From positions 14,699,438-14,763,437 of the forward strand of contig CM060855.1 in assembly GCA_030737835.1 (NCBI GenBank): a stretch of 64,000 nucleotides of DNA, given 5' to 3'. The notes under the pieces were generated by a model, which did no database searches, was not told where the DNA came from, and was given only the letters and a program-made list of their open reading frames with translations. Both the position numbers and the translations under genes were made by a program. Numbering within the stretch: position 1 is the first letter of the stretch; each line of letters begins with the position of its first letter. Below, piece after piece: positions 11,376-22,908 of this stretch. This DNA is from Acorus gramineus. Its lineage: Eukaryota; Streptophyta; Magnoliopsida; Acorales; Acoraceae.

Positions 11376-13514
11376 ATGGGTTCCATTGCTGTGCCTAAGT
11401 CCCACATAGTGTGCATCCCTTTCCCTGCCCAGGGTCATATAAACCCCATGTTGAAGCTCGCAAAGCTTCTCCACTTCAAAGGCTTCTACATAACCTTCGT
11501 CAACACCGAATTCAACCACAAGCGCCTGCTGAGGTCCCGAGGCCCCAAAGCCCTTGACGGCGCTGAGCGCTTCCGCTTCGACACCATCCCCGACGGTCTC
11601 CCTCCGATCGATCAAGATGTTACGCAGAGCATCCCCGCGTTATGCGATTCCACCACAAAGAACATGGAGGGTCCCTTCCGTGACCTCCTAAACAAACTCA
11701 ACGACGACGTCACATCTGGGTTTCCACCCGTGACACACATACTGTCCGACGGGGTCATGAGCTTCACCTTAGATGTCGCCGAGGAGATGAACCTTCCCGA
11801 TGTCTTGTTTTGGACGCCGAGCGCTTGCGGCTTATTGGGCTATATGACTTACCGACGACTGATTGAACAAGGCGTCACCCCCTTCAAAGGTAATAAAAGT
11901 TGAACACACACAATTTTTTTAACCTCTTTTTTGTCTTTTTTTTTTTAACCATATGGCTAGTCACAGTGAAGTTGAGAGATTGTACAAGCAGAAATTATAA
12001 AATTAAAGTTAATTTTAGCATTAATTATAAAGTAAGGTTAACTTGAAAATTTTCCCATAATTAATCCGTTAAAACAGCACGACACTCGGCAATTTTAGAT
12101 TAAGGCCCGTTTAAATCTGTGTTTGAGTTGAAAAATTTGCCTAATTTAGATTTGTGTTTGAGTTAAAAAGTTTGGATTCAAACACATTTTCAATGTTTAG
12201 TTTATCAAACCATCATCTTTCACTTTTAGATAGAAAGATCTTGGAATTGAAAAGCTAATATATCAATGTTTTTCAAAAGCTAAATTTAAAATACAAGATT
12301 AAAAGAATATATACATTGTTTTTTTTTTTTTTTTAAGAATGGGCGCACCGAATCAATTCGTTAGTGACACCATCAAACATCGGAAATGATAGTGATGTTT
12401 AACAAAGCAGGACTACAATCTGCTACGATTTTCTTTTTATGGTGTATGGCTTAACAATATGTTTTTGAAAGGTTACGTAAATTAATTAAGATAATGTTCT
12501 ATCACAGTCCAAAGTTCTATATCTAGTATAAATTTTGATGAGAAATTTTTTTTTATATATGTTTATATGTTCGATACGACAGACGAGAAATCCCTTGGCG
12601 ATGGAACCCTGGACACCCAGATAGAGTTCATACCCGGGGTGAAAAACATGCGTCTAAGAGATTTCCCAAGCTTTCTGAGGACGACGGACCCAAACGACAT
12701 CATGCTCAACTACTGCACCCGCGAATCACAGAGAGCCTCCAGAGGGTCAGCGGTCATTCTCAACACATACGAGGAACTCGAACGCGACGTCCTGGACGCC
12801 ATTCGCTTGGTCTTGCCGCGCGTGTACACGTTAGGCTCCCTATCAATGCTCTGCCAAGAAATACTTGGAAATCAATATTTGTCATCCCTCCAATCCAACC
12901 TGTGGAAAGAAGACCCCGGTTGCTTGGACTGGTTAAAAGACAAGGAGCCTAATTCAGTTGTTTATGTCAATTTCGGGAGCATAACAGTGATGACAGACCA
13001 ACAGTTGATTGAATTCGCATGGGGTTTGGCGAATAGCAAGAAACCATTCTTGTGGATCATTCGTCCCGATCTCATAAACGGCGACTCGGCGGTGTTGCCG
13101 GAGGAGTTCTTGAGCGAGATCAAAGAGAGGGGAATGCTCGCGAGCTGGTGCCCTCAAGAGCAGGTATTGTCGCACCCGTCCATCGGAGGGTTCTTGACCC
13201 ACTCGGGTTGGAATTCAACGTTGGAAAGCATTTGCGTGGGAGTCCCCATGTTGTGCTGGCCATTCTTTGCGGAACAAACGACGAACTGTCACTACTCGTG
13301 CGTCGAGTGGGGCATAGGGATGGAGATTGACAATGATGTTAAGAGAGAGGGAGTGGAGAAGCTCATCAGGGAGTTGATGGAGGGAGAGGAAGGGAATGCT
13401 ATGAAAGACAAATCTTTCGAGTGGATGATGAAAGCAAGGATTGCGACCAAGAAGGGAGGGTCGTCGTTTGCGAATCTGGACAAGCTTATCGATGAGGTGC
13501 TTATCCAGAAGTAG
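11376..13514 (+). CDS. UGT85A-type UDP-glycosyltransferase (two exons)
   Basis: Family 1 glycosyltransferase, expected to move glucose from UDP-glucose to a hydroxyl of a small metabolite in the cytosol. Exon 1 is 11376-11889, exon 2 is 12583-13514; the 693-bp intron has GT and AG ends and phase 1, and the join gives a 481-residue protein, normal for the family. The N-terminal half has the catalytic pair His21 (in PAQGHINPML) and Asp125 (in THILSDG). The PSPG donor-binding box is residues 360-403: it starts WCPQEQVLSHP, contains HSGWNSTLES and ends in Gln, which usually favours glucose. The sequence FIPGVKN and TTDPNDIMLN after the junction is typical of UGT85A. Known UGT85A enzymes act on iridoid aglycones, cyanohydrins, terpenols or cytokinins; the acceptor here cannot be predicted. 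It appears intact. Confidence 0.93.
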
Positions 13515-13737
13515 GAGATTATTTCAACCGTTCATGATTTATTGGTATTTGTCCACTCTGTAGTTTCTGCTATTATCTTGTGTGTTTGTGTGTGTGTATA
13601 TGTGGATGGGTCGGAACGCTGGTTATGAAATCCAAATCCAGTCTTTTCGGCCTTCACCGGTTGACTAATGGTTTGGCGTTATTTTTCTTTATTATAATTT
13701 TGTCCGTTTTTTTGTTGTTAAAGAAGATCATAATAAC
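13515..13737. other. 3' flank of UGT gene 1
   Basis: Probable 3' UTR and downstream sequence with 'tgtgtgtttgtgtgtgtg' repeats. No clear canonical AATAAA near the stop. Confidence 0.4.
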
Positions 13738-14580
13738 TGATGGGTGCTTGGGAATAGTCCCACATCAAAAAATTTAAAATGATTTCTCACTTTATATATT
13801 AGCTCACCTGTATAAGGGTGCGTATGCGTATGCACGCGTGTGTAGGCGTATTTTAACGCATTATTAGGTCGAATCCGAATCCAAAATGTCATAAGGAGAC
13901 TCTCGAGTAGGCATGGTACGACTAGATTGAGGGTTTAATCGAACAATCAGACACCTCACAGGCAAATGTCACCTTGATTAGATAAAGCACGATCAGATTA
14001 GAGGTCTAATCGGACGACCTTATACCTCGCGAACGGTTAGAAAAGACACGACTAGATAGAAGGTCTGGTTGGGCGATCTTTCATCTCGTAGATACACTCA
14101 CGGACGTAACAGATGAACGATCAGGTCAAAGGCCCATGAAGAGAACCAATGAAACGGTCAAAGGGCCATAACGCCCGTAACTGATAGGCGGACAATTAAG
14201 GCCAATAACTTGCTAAGCGTGGTTAGTGGCACAACGTGCCATACTAACACGTGGAGGTTTCCACAAAGAGCGCTCACTAAGAGCTAAATGGGGAAACGGT
14301 TGTAACAGCCAAAGGAAAGTGGTAGCGGTAATCTAACCAAAGGACCCTATAAAAAGGAAAGTAATCCAAAAGTTAAGGTATCGAATTTCCTACTCTCAAG
14401 CCGCCAAATTAAGTAAGTTTTGACTTGAATTCCCTTACTGATACATCTCTTCGGAGGCCCTTTGGCTAGCACAACATCGGTGTCCCCCTAATTTCTTTGT
14501 GAGTGCAGGATCTATTACTAATCGGGTCCGAGTTCAAGAAACAAGACTCCGAAGACCAATTGTTTAATTGAAGGGAAAAA
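13738..14580 (+). mobile_element. LTR-like retrotransposon remnant (Ty3-type promoter region)
   Basis: Starts 'tgatgggtgcttgg' with 'gaatagtcccacat', a sequence typical of the start of plant LTRs. Farther on come a TATA-like 'cctataaaaagg' (about 14347) and 'ctcttcggaggccctttggc...ggtgtccccc...gtgcagg', a pattern I associate with the 3' part of Ty3/gypsy (Tat-type) LTRs. No internal domains follow. The element boundaries and a target duplication could not be fixed, and it may be two overlapping remnants. Confidence 0.4.
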
Positions 14581-15444
14581 AATCCTCCCTATATATGAAA
14601 ATCTAAATAACCCCTTGCACCTCAAATAACCCCCCACAAACGTACATAAAATCTAAATCACCCCCTTGAGTTAAATTACCACTATCGGAATTAGAATATT
14701 CCCCACTTTTTCAGAGAATTCCTTTTTTACCCTTCATTTAAAATCCACCCCTTCCACTCCTTTTCTGTTATTTGTAACTTCTTCCTCCACTTTTTCAGAG
14801 AATTTTTTTTTACCCTTCTAGGTCATCTACCACTTCAAAAATTCATTTTAGCCAGCGACCAGCGTCACCATATTGGATTCCTCTCATCGCTCTCTATCAT
14901 ATGAGATATGATTTAGCTACCTTTAGAGCGCGCCTCCAACCTCCACCTCCTCTGACCTTCACCATCACCATTCTTTTTAAAATGCATATACATTTCAAAA
15001 TGTATGACTTTTAAAAGAAAAATAAAATTTATTTTATAACACAAAAAAAGTTGAAAATATAATGCGTATAAAGATCAAATACATTTGGAATGTAACTGAA
15101 TTTTAAGAAAAAATAAACATTGTTTAAAAATATAACAAAGAAAGTATAGTGCATATAAAATTAAAATAGATCGATTTGAAATGTGACTGAATTTTAGTGA
15201 AAAACATAAATTGCATAAATGTTTAGATACATTTCTAAAAAAATAAATCTCAAAAATGTACCTGACTTTTAAAACAACAAACAAATATTGTTCAAAATCA
15301 CACTAAAAACAGAGAGTATATTACATATAAAATTCAGATATATTTGAAAATGCAACTGAATTTTAAAACACGAGATTCAATATCAAACACTAGATTCAAC
15401 AAAAAAATAAAAATGTAAATAAGTGTGACGAGTAATCCAATGAA
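14581..15444. other. Intergenic, AT-rich
   Basis: Repetitive AT-rich stretches with 'aaatgtgactgaattttaa' blocks recurring at about 15090, 15180, 15260 and 15350, and 'aaatctaaataacccc' at 14605 and 14648. No gene. Confidence 0.4.
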
Positions 15445-15449
15445 TAAAC

Positions 15450-18400
15450 TGTTATATTTGTGTCACTTTTAGCCTGCTGGTAACCGTTAGAGCGTCCTGG
15501 CAGTTTTAAAAAATTTTAGGGTTTTTGGTCGGAACCGCATAATTTCAGACTGTTAGCTATCGTCTGAGCTAGAGGACTCCGATTGGAAATCTGACTGCAT
15601 ATTTGGTGTCCTGGCGCCATTTTAGACCTCTCATGAAAATTTCATCGAATTCTGGCATCGTTTGCAAAAATTTCGCAGTTCCGGGGCGTATCCGGGTTTT
15701 TAAGTCGCGCTCTACTTAAAAGGGAATTTAAAATCGAGTAGCACTATTCATCATCTTCCCGACGTGATTTCCCTCTCTCCCCCTCTCCCTTTTTCTCACT
15801 TTCAAGCCCCCTAGACCCCTCAAAATCAAAAACCTAAAGCACGAGAAGTGTAGATCGGGTCCCGATCTACGCTCCGGTGTCTTCAAATCCGAATTCCGAC
15901 GATCCTAGCCTCCCCGACCTCCCCTCTCTCTCCTCTGTTTCGAGCCAAATCGAGGGCCGTGATAGATCGGGGCGTGAGAAGGCTTTTGGGAAGGGTTTCG
16001 GCGCGTGGAGATCCACCGGACGCCTCTTCCTCCCCTCGGTAAGCCTCCTTTCCCTCTTTTTTCTTGTCTAGATGAATGCTAGGGGGGGTTTTGTGTTTGG
16101 GGAGTGGTTGGTGGCAGTGGGGGGTCGTCGGAGGGTGGTCGGAGGTGGTTGGAGGGGTCGGCAGCAGTGGGAGGGGTGGTTGGAGGTGCTCGGCAGGCTG
16201 GGGCCCTGTCCTCGGGCAGCAGGCAGAGCAGCAGCAGCGCGCAGGCTGGGCGCGCGCGGTCATGCGCGCGTGCGTGCGCGGGCGCGGTGCGCGCGGCGTG
16301 CAAGCTGGCGCGCGCGGGAGGCGTGCTGTGCTGGTCGTGCCGGCGTGCTGTGCCGGTCGTGCGGGCGTGCTGGGGGCCTCAGGCAGCGGGCAGCGAGCGC
16401 GAGGAGCTGGTGCGCGAGGTATTGGGCCGGCTGGGCGTGCGCGCGTGCGTGCGCGCGAGCGTGCGCGCGCGGGCGTACGCTCGGAGGTGCGTGCGAGGTG
16501 TGCGCGAGGCGCAGCGGGGCAGGCGAGGTGCGTGCGAGGTGCGCGCGAGGTGCTAGGCGTGCGCGAGGTGGTGGCCGAGGTGCTAGGCGTGCGCGGCGGA
16601 GCGGCGGAGGTGCGCGCGGGGTGCGCGCGGGGCGAGGAGGCGTGCGCGGGGCGCGGCAAGGCAGGGATGGTGTGCGCGGTGGCGAGGCGCCGCGCGCGGG
16701 GGCGTGCGGGGTGCTCGCGGGCCAGCGCACGGCGTGCGGGGCGCGTGCGGGCTGCCGCGGCTGGGCTCGGTGGACGCGCGGAGCCCCGGGCGGTGCGCGG
16801 AGTGCGCGGGCTGAGGCGCGGCGGCGCGTCCGGGCGGTCGGGTGGCCGTGCGGGTGGTGGCCGGCCGTGCGGGGGGTTGTCGAAGTGCTCGGGCTAGCGT
16901 GCGTGCGGGTCGTATGCACGTTTGCCCGAGTGTTGGGAGTTTAATTGTGGGTTTATGTATTTAATAATATTTGTGGATTTATACTTACCAAATAATACCC
17001 TGTCTTGCAGATCTCGACGGGCGGTCGCGCGACGACCCAGATACTGGTGAGTGGGACAATCCAACCCAGTAGAGAGGTGTTATACGCACTTGGGCGTATA
17101 CCGACCTCTCCTGGGGCACCGTGGATTATATTAACCTATAATAATATGTATTGCATGTGAGCATGATGAAAATGTAGAATGCATGCTACCCTAGGCTTTT
17201 ATGTTAGGGACTTGTACCCATAGGATATGCGTATGAGCCATGCAGCATGTCCCCTGGTTTTCATGCTAGGAAACCCCGGCCTATGCATGCGTCCTACTAG
17301 TTTAATTATTAAATTAAATGCTGGTATCTGTTAGATCGCATGCCTTAGGATAATATTATAGGGAGGAGCCTTGCGAGGTCAACGCTGAGACCCGTGTTAG
17401 GGTACTCCGTGTTCCTTGTTTGGTTGTCGGGATGTCCTGTATCGGGACCTCGGGCTGCCCTCCCAAGGTTCTAGTCCAGTAATATTATATGTAATGATTG
17501 TATGATTGGTATAATTATTAGTATAGTTGGTAGATATTGTAGGGGAGGGGCCTTGCAAGGACAGCGGTGAGACCCGGGTTAGGGTACTCCGTGTTCCTTG
17601 TTTGGTTGTCGGGGTATCCTATAACGGGAACTCACGCCGCCCTTCCGAGTTTCTTTCCCCCAATGATATTCCAGCCTTACTGATTTTTGTACATGTTCCC
17701 GCATCTTGATGATGCACCTGGTTGAATTCAGAGGAATTCATGACATTTGAGTTGTAATGATATGTAGTTGGCGGATCCGAGTGGATCATATGCGTATGGA
17801 TAGGCTGTTCTGTTCCCTGCGTTGAATTCGGTAGAGGCTACCCCCAGCGTTAGACAGGGCCTTCCTGACAGAGGGCTCCCATTAGTAGGCACCTCCTGAT
17901 TTGGTTTCGGACTGTGCTGAATGTGGGAGTAGACCAGGCGGCCTACGGAGTGGAGGGAGAGACTATCGGTGGACCAAGGGTGACCAACAGCCTAGTCAGT
18001 CCCAAAATCCTATGTCACCCGTGGTAGGGTGAGGGTGTAGTGGGTTGGCGATGAGCGACCTACTGGATTTGTGAATAGATGATTATCAGTCCCAATAGCC
18101 TATGTCGCCCATGAATGGGTGAGGGTGAGGGTATGGTGGTTCGGCGAAGTACGAACCACTGGTTTATGTTGTTATGTATTGATGGCTGGATAAATAATGG
18201 AATATTGGTAAATATTGTCTGTGATGCGTGGGTTGTGCTGTTCACTGAGCGTGTGGCTCACCCCTCGCACATGTTTTTCCCCAGTGGTCACTGAGCCTGA
18301 GCTAGAGCCGGAGCAGCAGTTGGAGCTTTCCGAGGGATTTCTTCAGTAGCGGAGCAGCGCTACGTCCGCGAGTACCAGAGGCTGTCAGCATCCCTTTCCT

Positions 18401-18696
18401 TGGCTGTATGTATTTTATTTCCGTGCTTGGCACGTGTTGGTATATGTTCAGTTGTATATTGTGTATATTGGCTCTCACAGGACGTATGATTGTGCATCGA
18501 GTCTGTAGAATGTTTATTCACAGATTCAGTCTTTTGCTTCCGCATTTGGTGTATATATCATGTCAGCCCCTTTTGTTGCATGTGTGTCATTCTAGTTGTC
18601 TGTGTATGATATATATATTATTGACCTCCTGTGTAGGCTTCTGATATGATATATACACTTGCCGCGTCCCTGGGTTGGCCGCCCTGGGGCGTGACA
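15450..18696 (+). mobile_element. Solo LTR of a Ty3/gypsy (Tekay-like) retrotransposon
   Basis: A 3247-bp sequence begins TGTTATATTTG and ends GGGGCGTGACA. It is flanked by identical 5-bp sequences TAAAC at 15445-15449 and 18697-18701, the size expected for LTR-retrotransposon integration. No primer-binding site, gag-pol or second LTR is next to it, so this is the solo product of LTR-LTR recombination. Tekay-like LTRs are known to be long and often end GGGGCGTGACA; the block 'tggctcaccc...tttttccccag' (18250-18284) also fits them. Inside are a pyrimidine-rich leader (15765-15830), a possible intron from 16039 to 17010, and two pairs of internal direct repeats (17347-17475 with 17528-17655; 17990-18065 with 18080-18165). 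Confidence 0.8.
15880..16950. other. Extremely GC- and CpG-rich core inside the solo LTR
   Basis: About 1 kb dominated by G and C, with a dense series of GCGCGC and GAGGTG units. Long open frames occur in several frames on both strands (for example plus 16072-16944, minus 15883-16659 and 16260-16919). They are low-complexity Ala/Arg/Gly or Pro/Ala/Arg frames produced by composition and are not accepted as genes. Alternating CG/TG runs around 16430-16480 could form Z-DNA, and G-runs at 16080-16180 could form quadruplexes. Confidence 0.75.
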
Positions 18697-18701
18697 TAAA
18701 C

Positions 18702-19114
18702 ATAAGAATAACATAATTCAAATCTGAATCGACAACCATTGATAATCAATTTGCTCGAATCGATTGAAAACAAAAATAGTGCACAGAAATCCTTCAAACA
18801 AAAATTTTCATATGCTATTTTGTGTTTGCACAACATATAAATGATAGAATAACGAATGAGAATACACAGATTCAATTGGAAGGAATAAAAAAGCATGAGT
18901 ATACACGATTCACAAAATTAAAACGATTCAATTGGTGAAAGAACAAATGAGTATACACGATTCAATTCAATGGAATTAGAAAGAAAAAAAAAAACCATGG
19001 AAATAATGGGCCATACTAAAAAAAAAGGCGGAATTAAATGTACCACAAGTGAAAAATGAAAAAATTGTAATCATCTCCTCAATTTGAGGGGATCAACTAT
19101 AGAAAAGGACGTAT
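18702..19114. other. Intergenic, AT-rich
   Basis: Contains repeated 'gtatacacgattca' (18900 and 18953) and 'gaatgagaatacacagattcaattggaa'. No gene. Confidence 0.4.
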
Positions 19115-19123
19115 TACCATAAC

Positions 19124-20310
19124 GGGCTCAAATCAGCTGTTTCCACTGGAAACAGGAAACACAGAACCCAACCAATTATATGTGACCACGTAGGATCTCA
19201 AACGGGAACACGGCGTCTAAAAAGAGATGTGAAAAGTACGGTAAAATCCATGCATAATAAAATAATTACAAATGAGACCCTCAAATGAATCAGGCATGAT
19301 AAAACCATTGATTCTATTGGGAGAAACAACTAGCAAAAAAAACAAAAGTAAGAAGGCTTTATAGAAAATGAAGATGGATTTATAGAAAATGTGAAAAATT
19401 TATATCGAAACATATACCTCATTAATATGAGTATATGGTTCAATGATTTTATATCGATGCAAATGAGACTAGAATTGACGTTGGAAAAAAAATTGTGTGT
19501 AACAGCACTAGAGTGAAATGTTAATTTTTTTTGTTGTCATTTTCATTTGTTATGAAATGACTGACTTGGATGCTATTAATTAAATTTGACGGTCATTTTA
19601 CAATTTAATTTGATTTATAATCACAACTATGTAGAAGTTGTTTGAAACTCATATAAGTTTTTTTATTCAATCTATCTGAAAATTTTGATTTTTTATTTAA
19701 TAAATGGTGTGGTTGGTGGATGTGCATCTGCAATAATAAAAATTAAAAAATGATATATCCAGTCCTATACGCAATCTACACTAGTTTTTTTTTAAAATAT
19801 ACATTCGCTTGTTTCCGTACATATTATTTTATGAATTGATATATGCATTGAGATACATCAGTGTACTTTTTTAATTAAAAGAATAAAAAAATTACAACTA
19901 CATACACTGAGATAGAGAATGTAGTATATTCCCTGAGATACATCAGTTATTTTTTTATTTGAAAAATTAAAAAAATTACAATCCCATTATCACAGTGCAT
20001 GAGGAGGCTGACGAGGCCTAAAAATTAAATTGTGTATGAATGATCATAAAATTATTTTTTATTTAATATTTTTTTTTCAATTCATTCAGTCGGTGAGTTT
20101 TTTTTTTCACATCAGATTGAGTATTTTATCATGCCTGATTCATTTGAGGGTCTCATTTGTAATTATTTTATTATGCATGGACTTTACCGTACTTTTTACA
20201 TCTCTTTTTAGACGCCGTGTTCGGTGCCCCGTTTGAGATCCTACGTGGTGACATATAATTGGCTGGGTTTCGTGTTTCCTGTTTCCAGTGGAAACAGCTG
20301 ATCCGAGCCC
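19124..20310. mobile_element. Non-autonomous MULE-like element with about 190-bp terminal inverted repeats
   Basis: The left arm (19124-19310) starts GGGCTCAAATCAGCTG; the right arm (about 20125-20310) ends CAGCTGATCCGAGCCC and repeats the left arm in reverse over nearly its whole length, including 'gacgccgtgttc', 'cctacgtggt' and 'ggtctcatttgtaatt'. The 9-bp flanks TACCATAAC (19115-19123) and TATGCTAAC (20311-20319) agree at 6 of 9 positions, so they look like an aged target duplication. The AT-rich 800-bp centre has no transposase. It carries a family D repeat at 19745-19985. Confidence 0.75.
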
Positions 20311-20319
20311 TATGCTAAC

Positions 20320-20548
20320 TTATGAGTTTATCATGAGACCTATATTTTAGAGCTTAAACAACATTATTGTTATAATTTTTGTTGATAGTATAAAAGTAAT
20401 AGCTAACATTAATTGTTCCCAAAATTAAGGAACTAATTGCAGTTTTTCTTAATAATATAATATAGCAATATCCTTCGTTCCCCACTCTGTCATTACAACG
20501 TGTTACATATTTGTTAATCATATATATATATAGCACCCAAGACCATTA
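20320..20548. other. Intergenic, AT-rich
   Basis: Nothing recognised. Confidence 0.4.
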
Positions 20549-20555
20549 GGGCACG

Positions 20556-20678
20556 CCTATCCACGTGTGGTTACCACATCATCCTCAACTGCTTAACAGT
20601 TGTAAACTTGTAACTGCGTATCCACGTGTGGTTACCACATCATCCTCAACTGCTAAACAGTTGTAAACTTGTAACTGC
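20556..20678. repeat. Tandem duplication, about 61 bp x 2
   Basis: Two nearly identical copies of a unit beginning 'tatccacgtgtggttacc' and ending 'aaacttgtaactgc'. Each copy carries a CACGTG palindrome (G-box core) and an 'aactgctnaacagtt' inverted repeat. Confidence 0.85.
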
Positions 20679-20717
20679 ACTTGTGGTTGCATAAAATTTT
20701 TCCTACGATATATATCT

Positions 20718-21872
20718 GAGCCCGTCTATCACCACCAACCTAAATGCTCTCTCCCTCAACCCAATAAAAATTTAAAACATCTTGTATTAGACACTCATCC
20801 CACCAATTTCAGTTGACACAAACCCAGTCATACTGGGGTGTCTAATATGACACAAAGTGTGTCACCCAAAATTTTTTAATTGCAATATTTTGACGCGACA
20901 CACCTTGGGTCAAAGTAAGTTATACAGTTCGACATACTCTGAGTCAAGCCATAGTGTCTACTATGACCCAAGGTGTGTCGTTCAACACTATTCAATTGAC
21001 AATAATTTAATTTTTTATCTATCATAAATACATAACAAATAATATCATAAATAAACAAAATTCACGTACATAATCACATAAGTTAATTCACATACATATT
21101 ATGCACATACTATTGACATAACAGTCTTCCTTGTTCAACATTCACACATCCAAATTCAACCAACGAACACATCTATATTATATTTTGGCTTTTGAACAAT
21201 GTATTAAGTAAAAAAATGTATTAACGTGGATGTGTTAATTAATTGAATTTGGATGTATACATTTTCAACAGGGAAGACTGTTATGTTAATAGTAGGTTTT
21301 CATTTGTGAAAAAAATAATGTATTGGATTTGTGAATGTGCAGGTTGGATATGTGAATGTTGAATTAACTTATATGACCATGTATACGAATGTTGTTTATT
21401 TATGATATTTTATTTGTTGTGTATTTATGATATTTATGATAGATAAAAAAAATTAATTTATTGTTAATTGGATAGTATTTGGCGACACACATTGGGTCAT
21501 AGTGGACATTCTAGTTTGACTCGGAGTATGTCAAATCAAATAACTTATAGTGACTCAAGGTGTGTCACATTACTTCTAAAATATCGTAATTGAAAAATTC
21601 TATGTGACACACCTTAAGTCATAGTAAACATCTTAGTTTGACTCGAGTATGTCAAATCGAACAACTTATGGTGACTCAAGGTGTGTCGCGCAACTTTTAA
21701 AATATTGTAGTTGAAAAATTTTGGGTGACACACCTTGGGTCACATTAGACGTTCCAGTATGACAAAGTTTGTGTCAAGTGAGGTTGGTGTGATGAGTGTC
21801 TAAAATAAAATGTTTTAACTTTTGATTGGATTGGGGGGGGAAGTAATTGGTTTGGTGGGATTAGACCGGCTC
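20718..21872. mobile_element. Hairpin (foldback) MULE-like element with perfect 9-bp target duplication
   Basis: The element starts GAGCCCGTCTATC and ends GATTAGACCGGCTC. Both flanks read TATATATCT (20709-20717 and 21873-21881), an exact 9-bp duplication. The arms (about 20718-21060 and 21395-21872) are inverted copies, so a transcript would fold into a long hairpin. A motif close to GACACACCTTGGGTCA and its reverse complement recurs about nine times. The right arm carries a tandem duplication with a period near 121 bp (motif at about 21484, 21605 and 21726) that the left arm lacks. No coding capacity. Confidence 0.82.
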
Positions 21873-21881
21873 TATATATCT

Positions 21882-22580
21882 CGGTGTATGGAGAATCTAG
21901 TAAGAGTGAGTCGGATAAGACAGAGAAACCAAGAGAGATCTTGAAACTTGAAAGATACTTGGGTGATAAGATTTGTTCACATGTGTGTTATGATTTTTGG
22001 CTTCCAAGTTCCAACACCAAGTAATCTGCCTATCGTTCCAAGTGAATCGTATATCCATGGCTTCGCTATGTTGATTCCACCTACAAGTTACATTCTTGGA
22101 TTACCAACTTTTCTCACAAAATTTTTTATCCATGTGTTTTTTTTTAATGACAAATAAAGGTTTATTTTTTTATATAATTATACTTAGTCATTTTTATCAA
22201 TTAAAATGTTATTTTATATGTCTCATTCAATTTTTTCTTATATTTATTAAATATAATTTTATTAAATTTAAAATAAAATGATGTATACTTTTTATCAAAT
22301 AAAATATTTTTTTATATAATATTTACTCTTTTTAAAAATTAAAATATTATGTTCTCATATTTGGTTATAAAAAATTCCGAGTTTAACATTTTTTTCTGTT
22401 TTTATTATTATTATTTTTTTATTTTCGTCCACGTGGTGGGCCTACCGCTGATCTTTGCAATCTCATATTCGGGAGCCTACCAGCCATATATTTTCTTTTA
22501 TTTTATTTGATGGGACAACTAATCATTTTAATTTATTAAGGTACTTTCCAATTTTTTTTAAGATTGATGGCACTGTGAGA
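21882..22580. other. Intergenic, AT-rich
   Basis: A 69-codon open frame at 21948-22157 has no recognised domain. No repeat boundaries found. Confidence 0.4.
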
Positions 22581-22582
22581 AC

Positions 22583-22845
22583 GGATTCAGTAACGAACTG
22601 AACGCGAAAATCAAACTGTGCCACCTATAAATTGAACTATACAATCAATTATTGAGTATATATTTCACTCTCTTATTGAATCCAATCAGTTATTAGAGAA
22701 AATATGAATTCTTAAGTTTCATCAGTATTCAATAAGAAAGTGAAATAAATACCCAACAATTGATTATATTGTTCGATTTATAAGTGGTGCAATTCGATTT
22801 TCACGTCGTCCAGTTTGGTACTGACTAAACTGACCGGATCCAGTC
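22583..22845. repeat. Inverted repeat (MITE-like)
   Basis: The arms 'ataaattgaactatacaatcaatt...tatttcact' (about 22625-22690) and 'agtgaaataaatac...aattgattatattgttcgattt' (about 22737-22800) are inverted copies. Pairing extends outward with 'gaacgcgaaaatcaaactg' and 'aattcgattttcacgtc'. No target duplication was resolved. Confidence 0.5.
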
Positions 22846-22908
22846 CAGTCCCTTGTTATATATGAATCGATCCGGTTTTCTTTTTTATTCAAATGATCAG
22901 ATCCATAG

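Noticed and set aside
11334..11615. Minus-strand frame across the first UGT exon, and similar antisense frames in all four genes
   Set aside because: They are antisense shadows of well-supported exons.
13733..14209. Possible LTR from TG at 13738 to CA at 14204 with ATAAC on both sides
   Set aside because: A 5-bp match within about 1 kb is likely by chance, the LTR-like sequence continues past 14204, and the TATA-like motif lies outside the proposed limits.
15883..16944. Long open frames (150-290 codons) on both strands of the GC-rich core
   Set aside because: Several frames are open at once and all read as low-complexity Ala/Arg/Gly or Pro/Ala/Arg. The region lies inside a solo LTR. Open frames follow from the near absence of A and T and are not evidence of genes.
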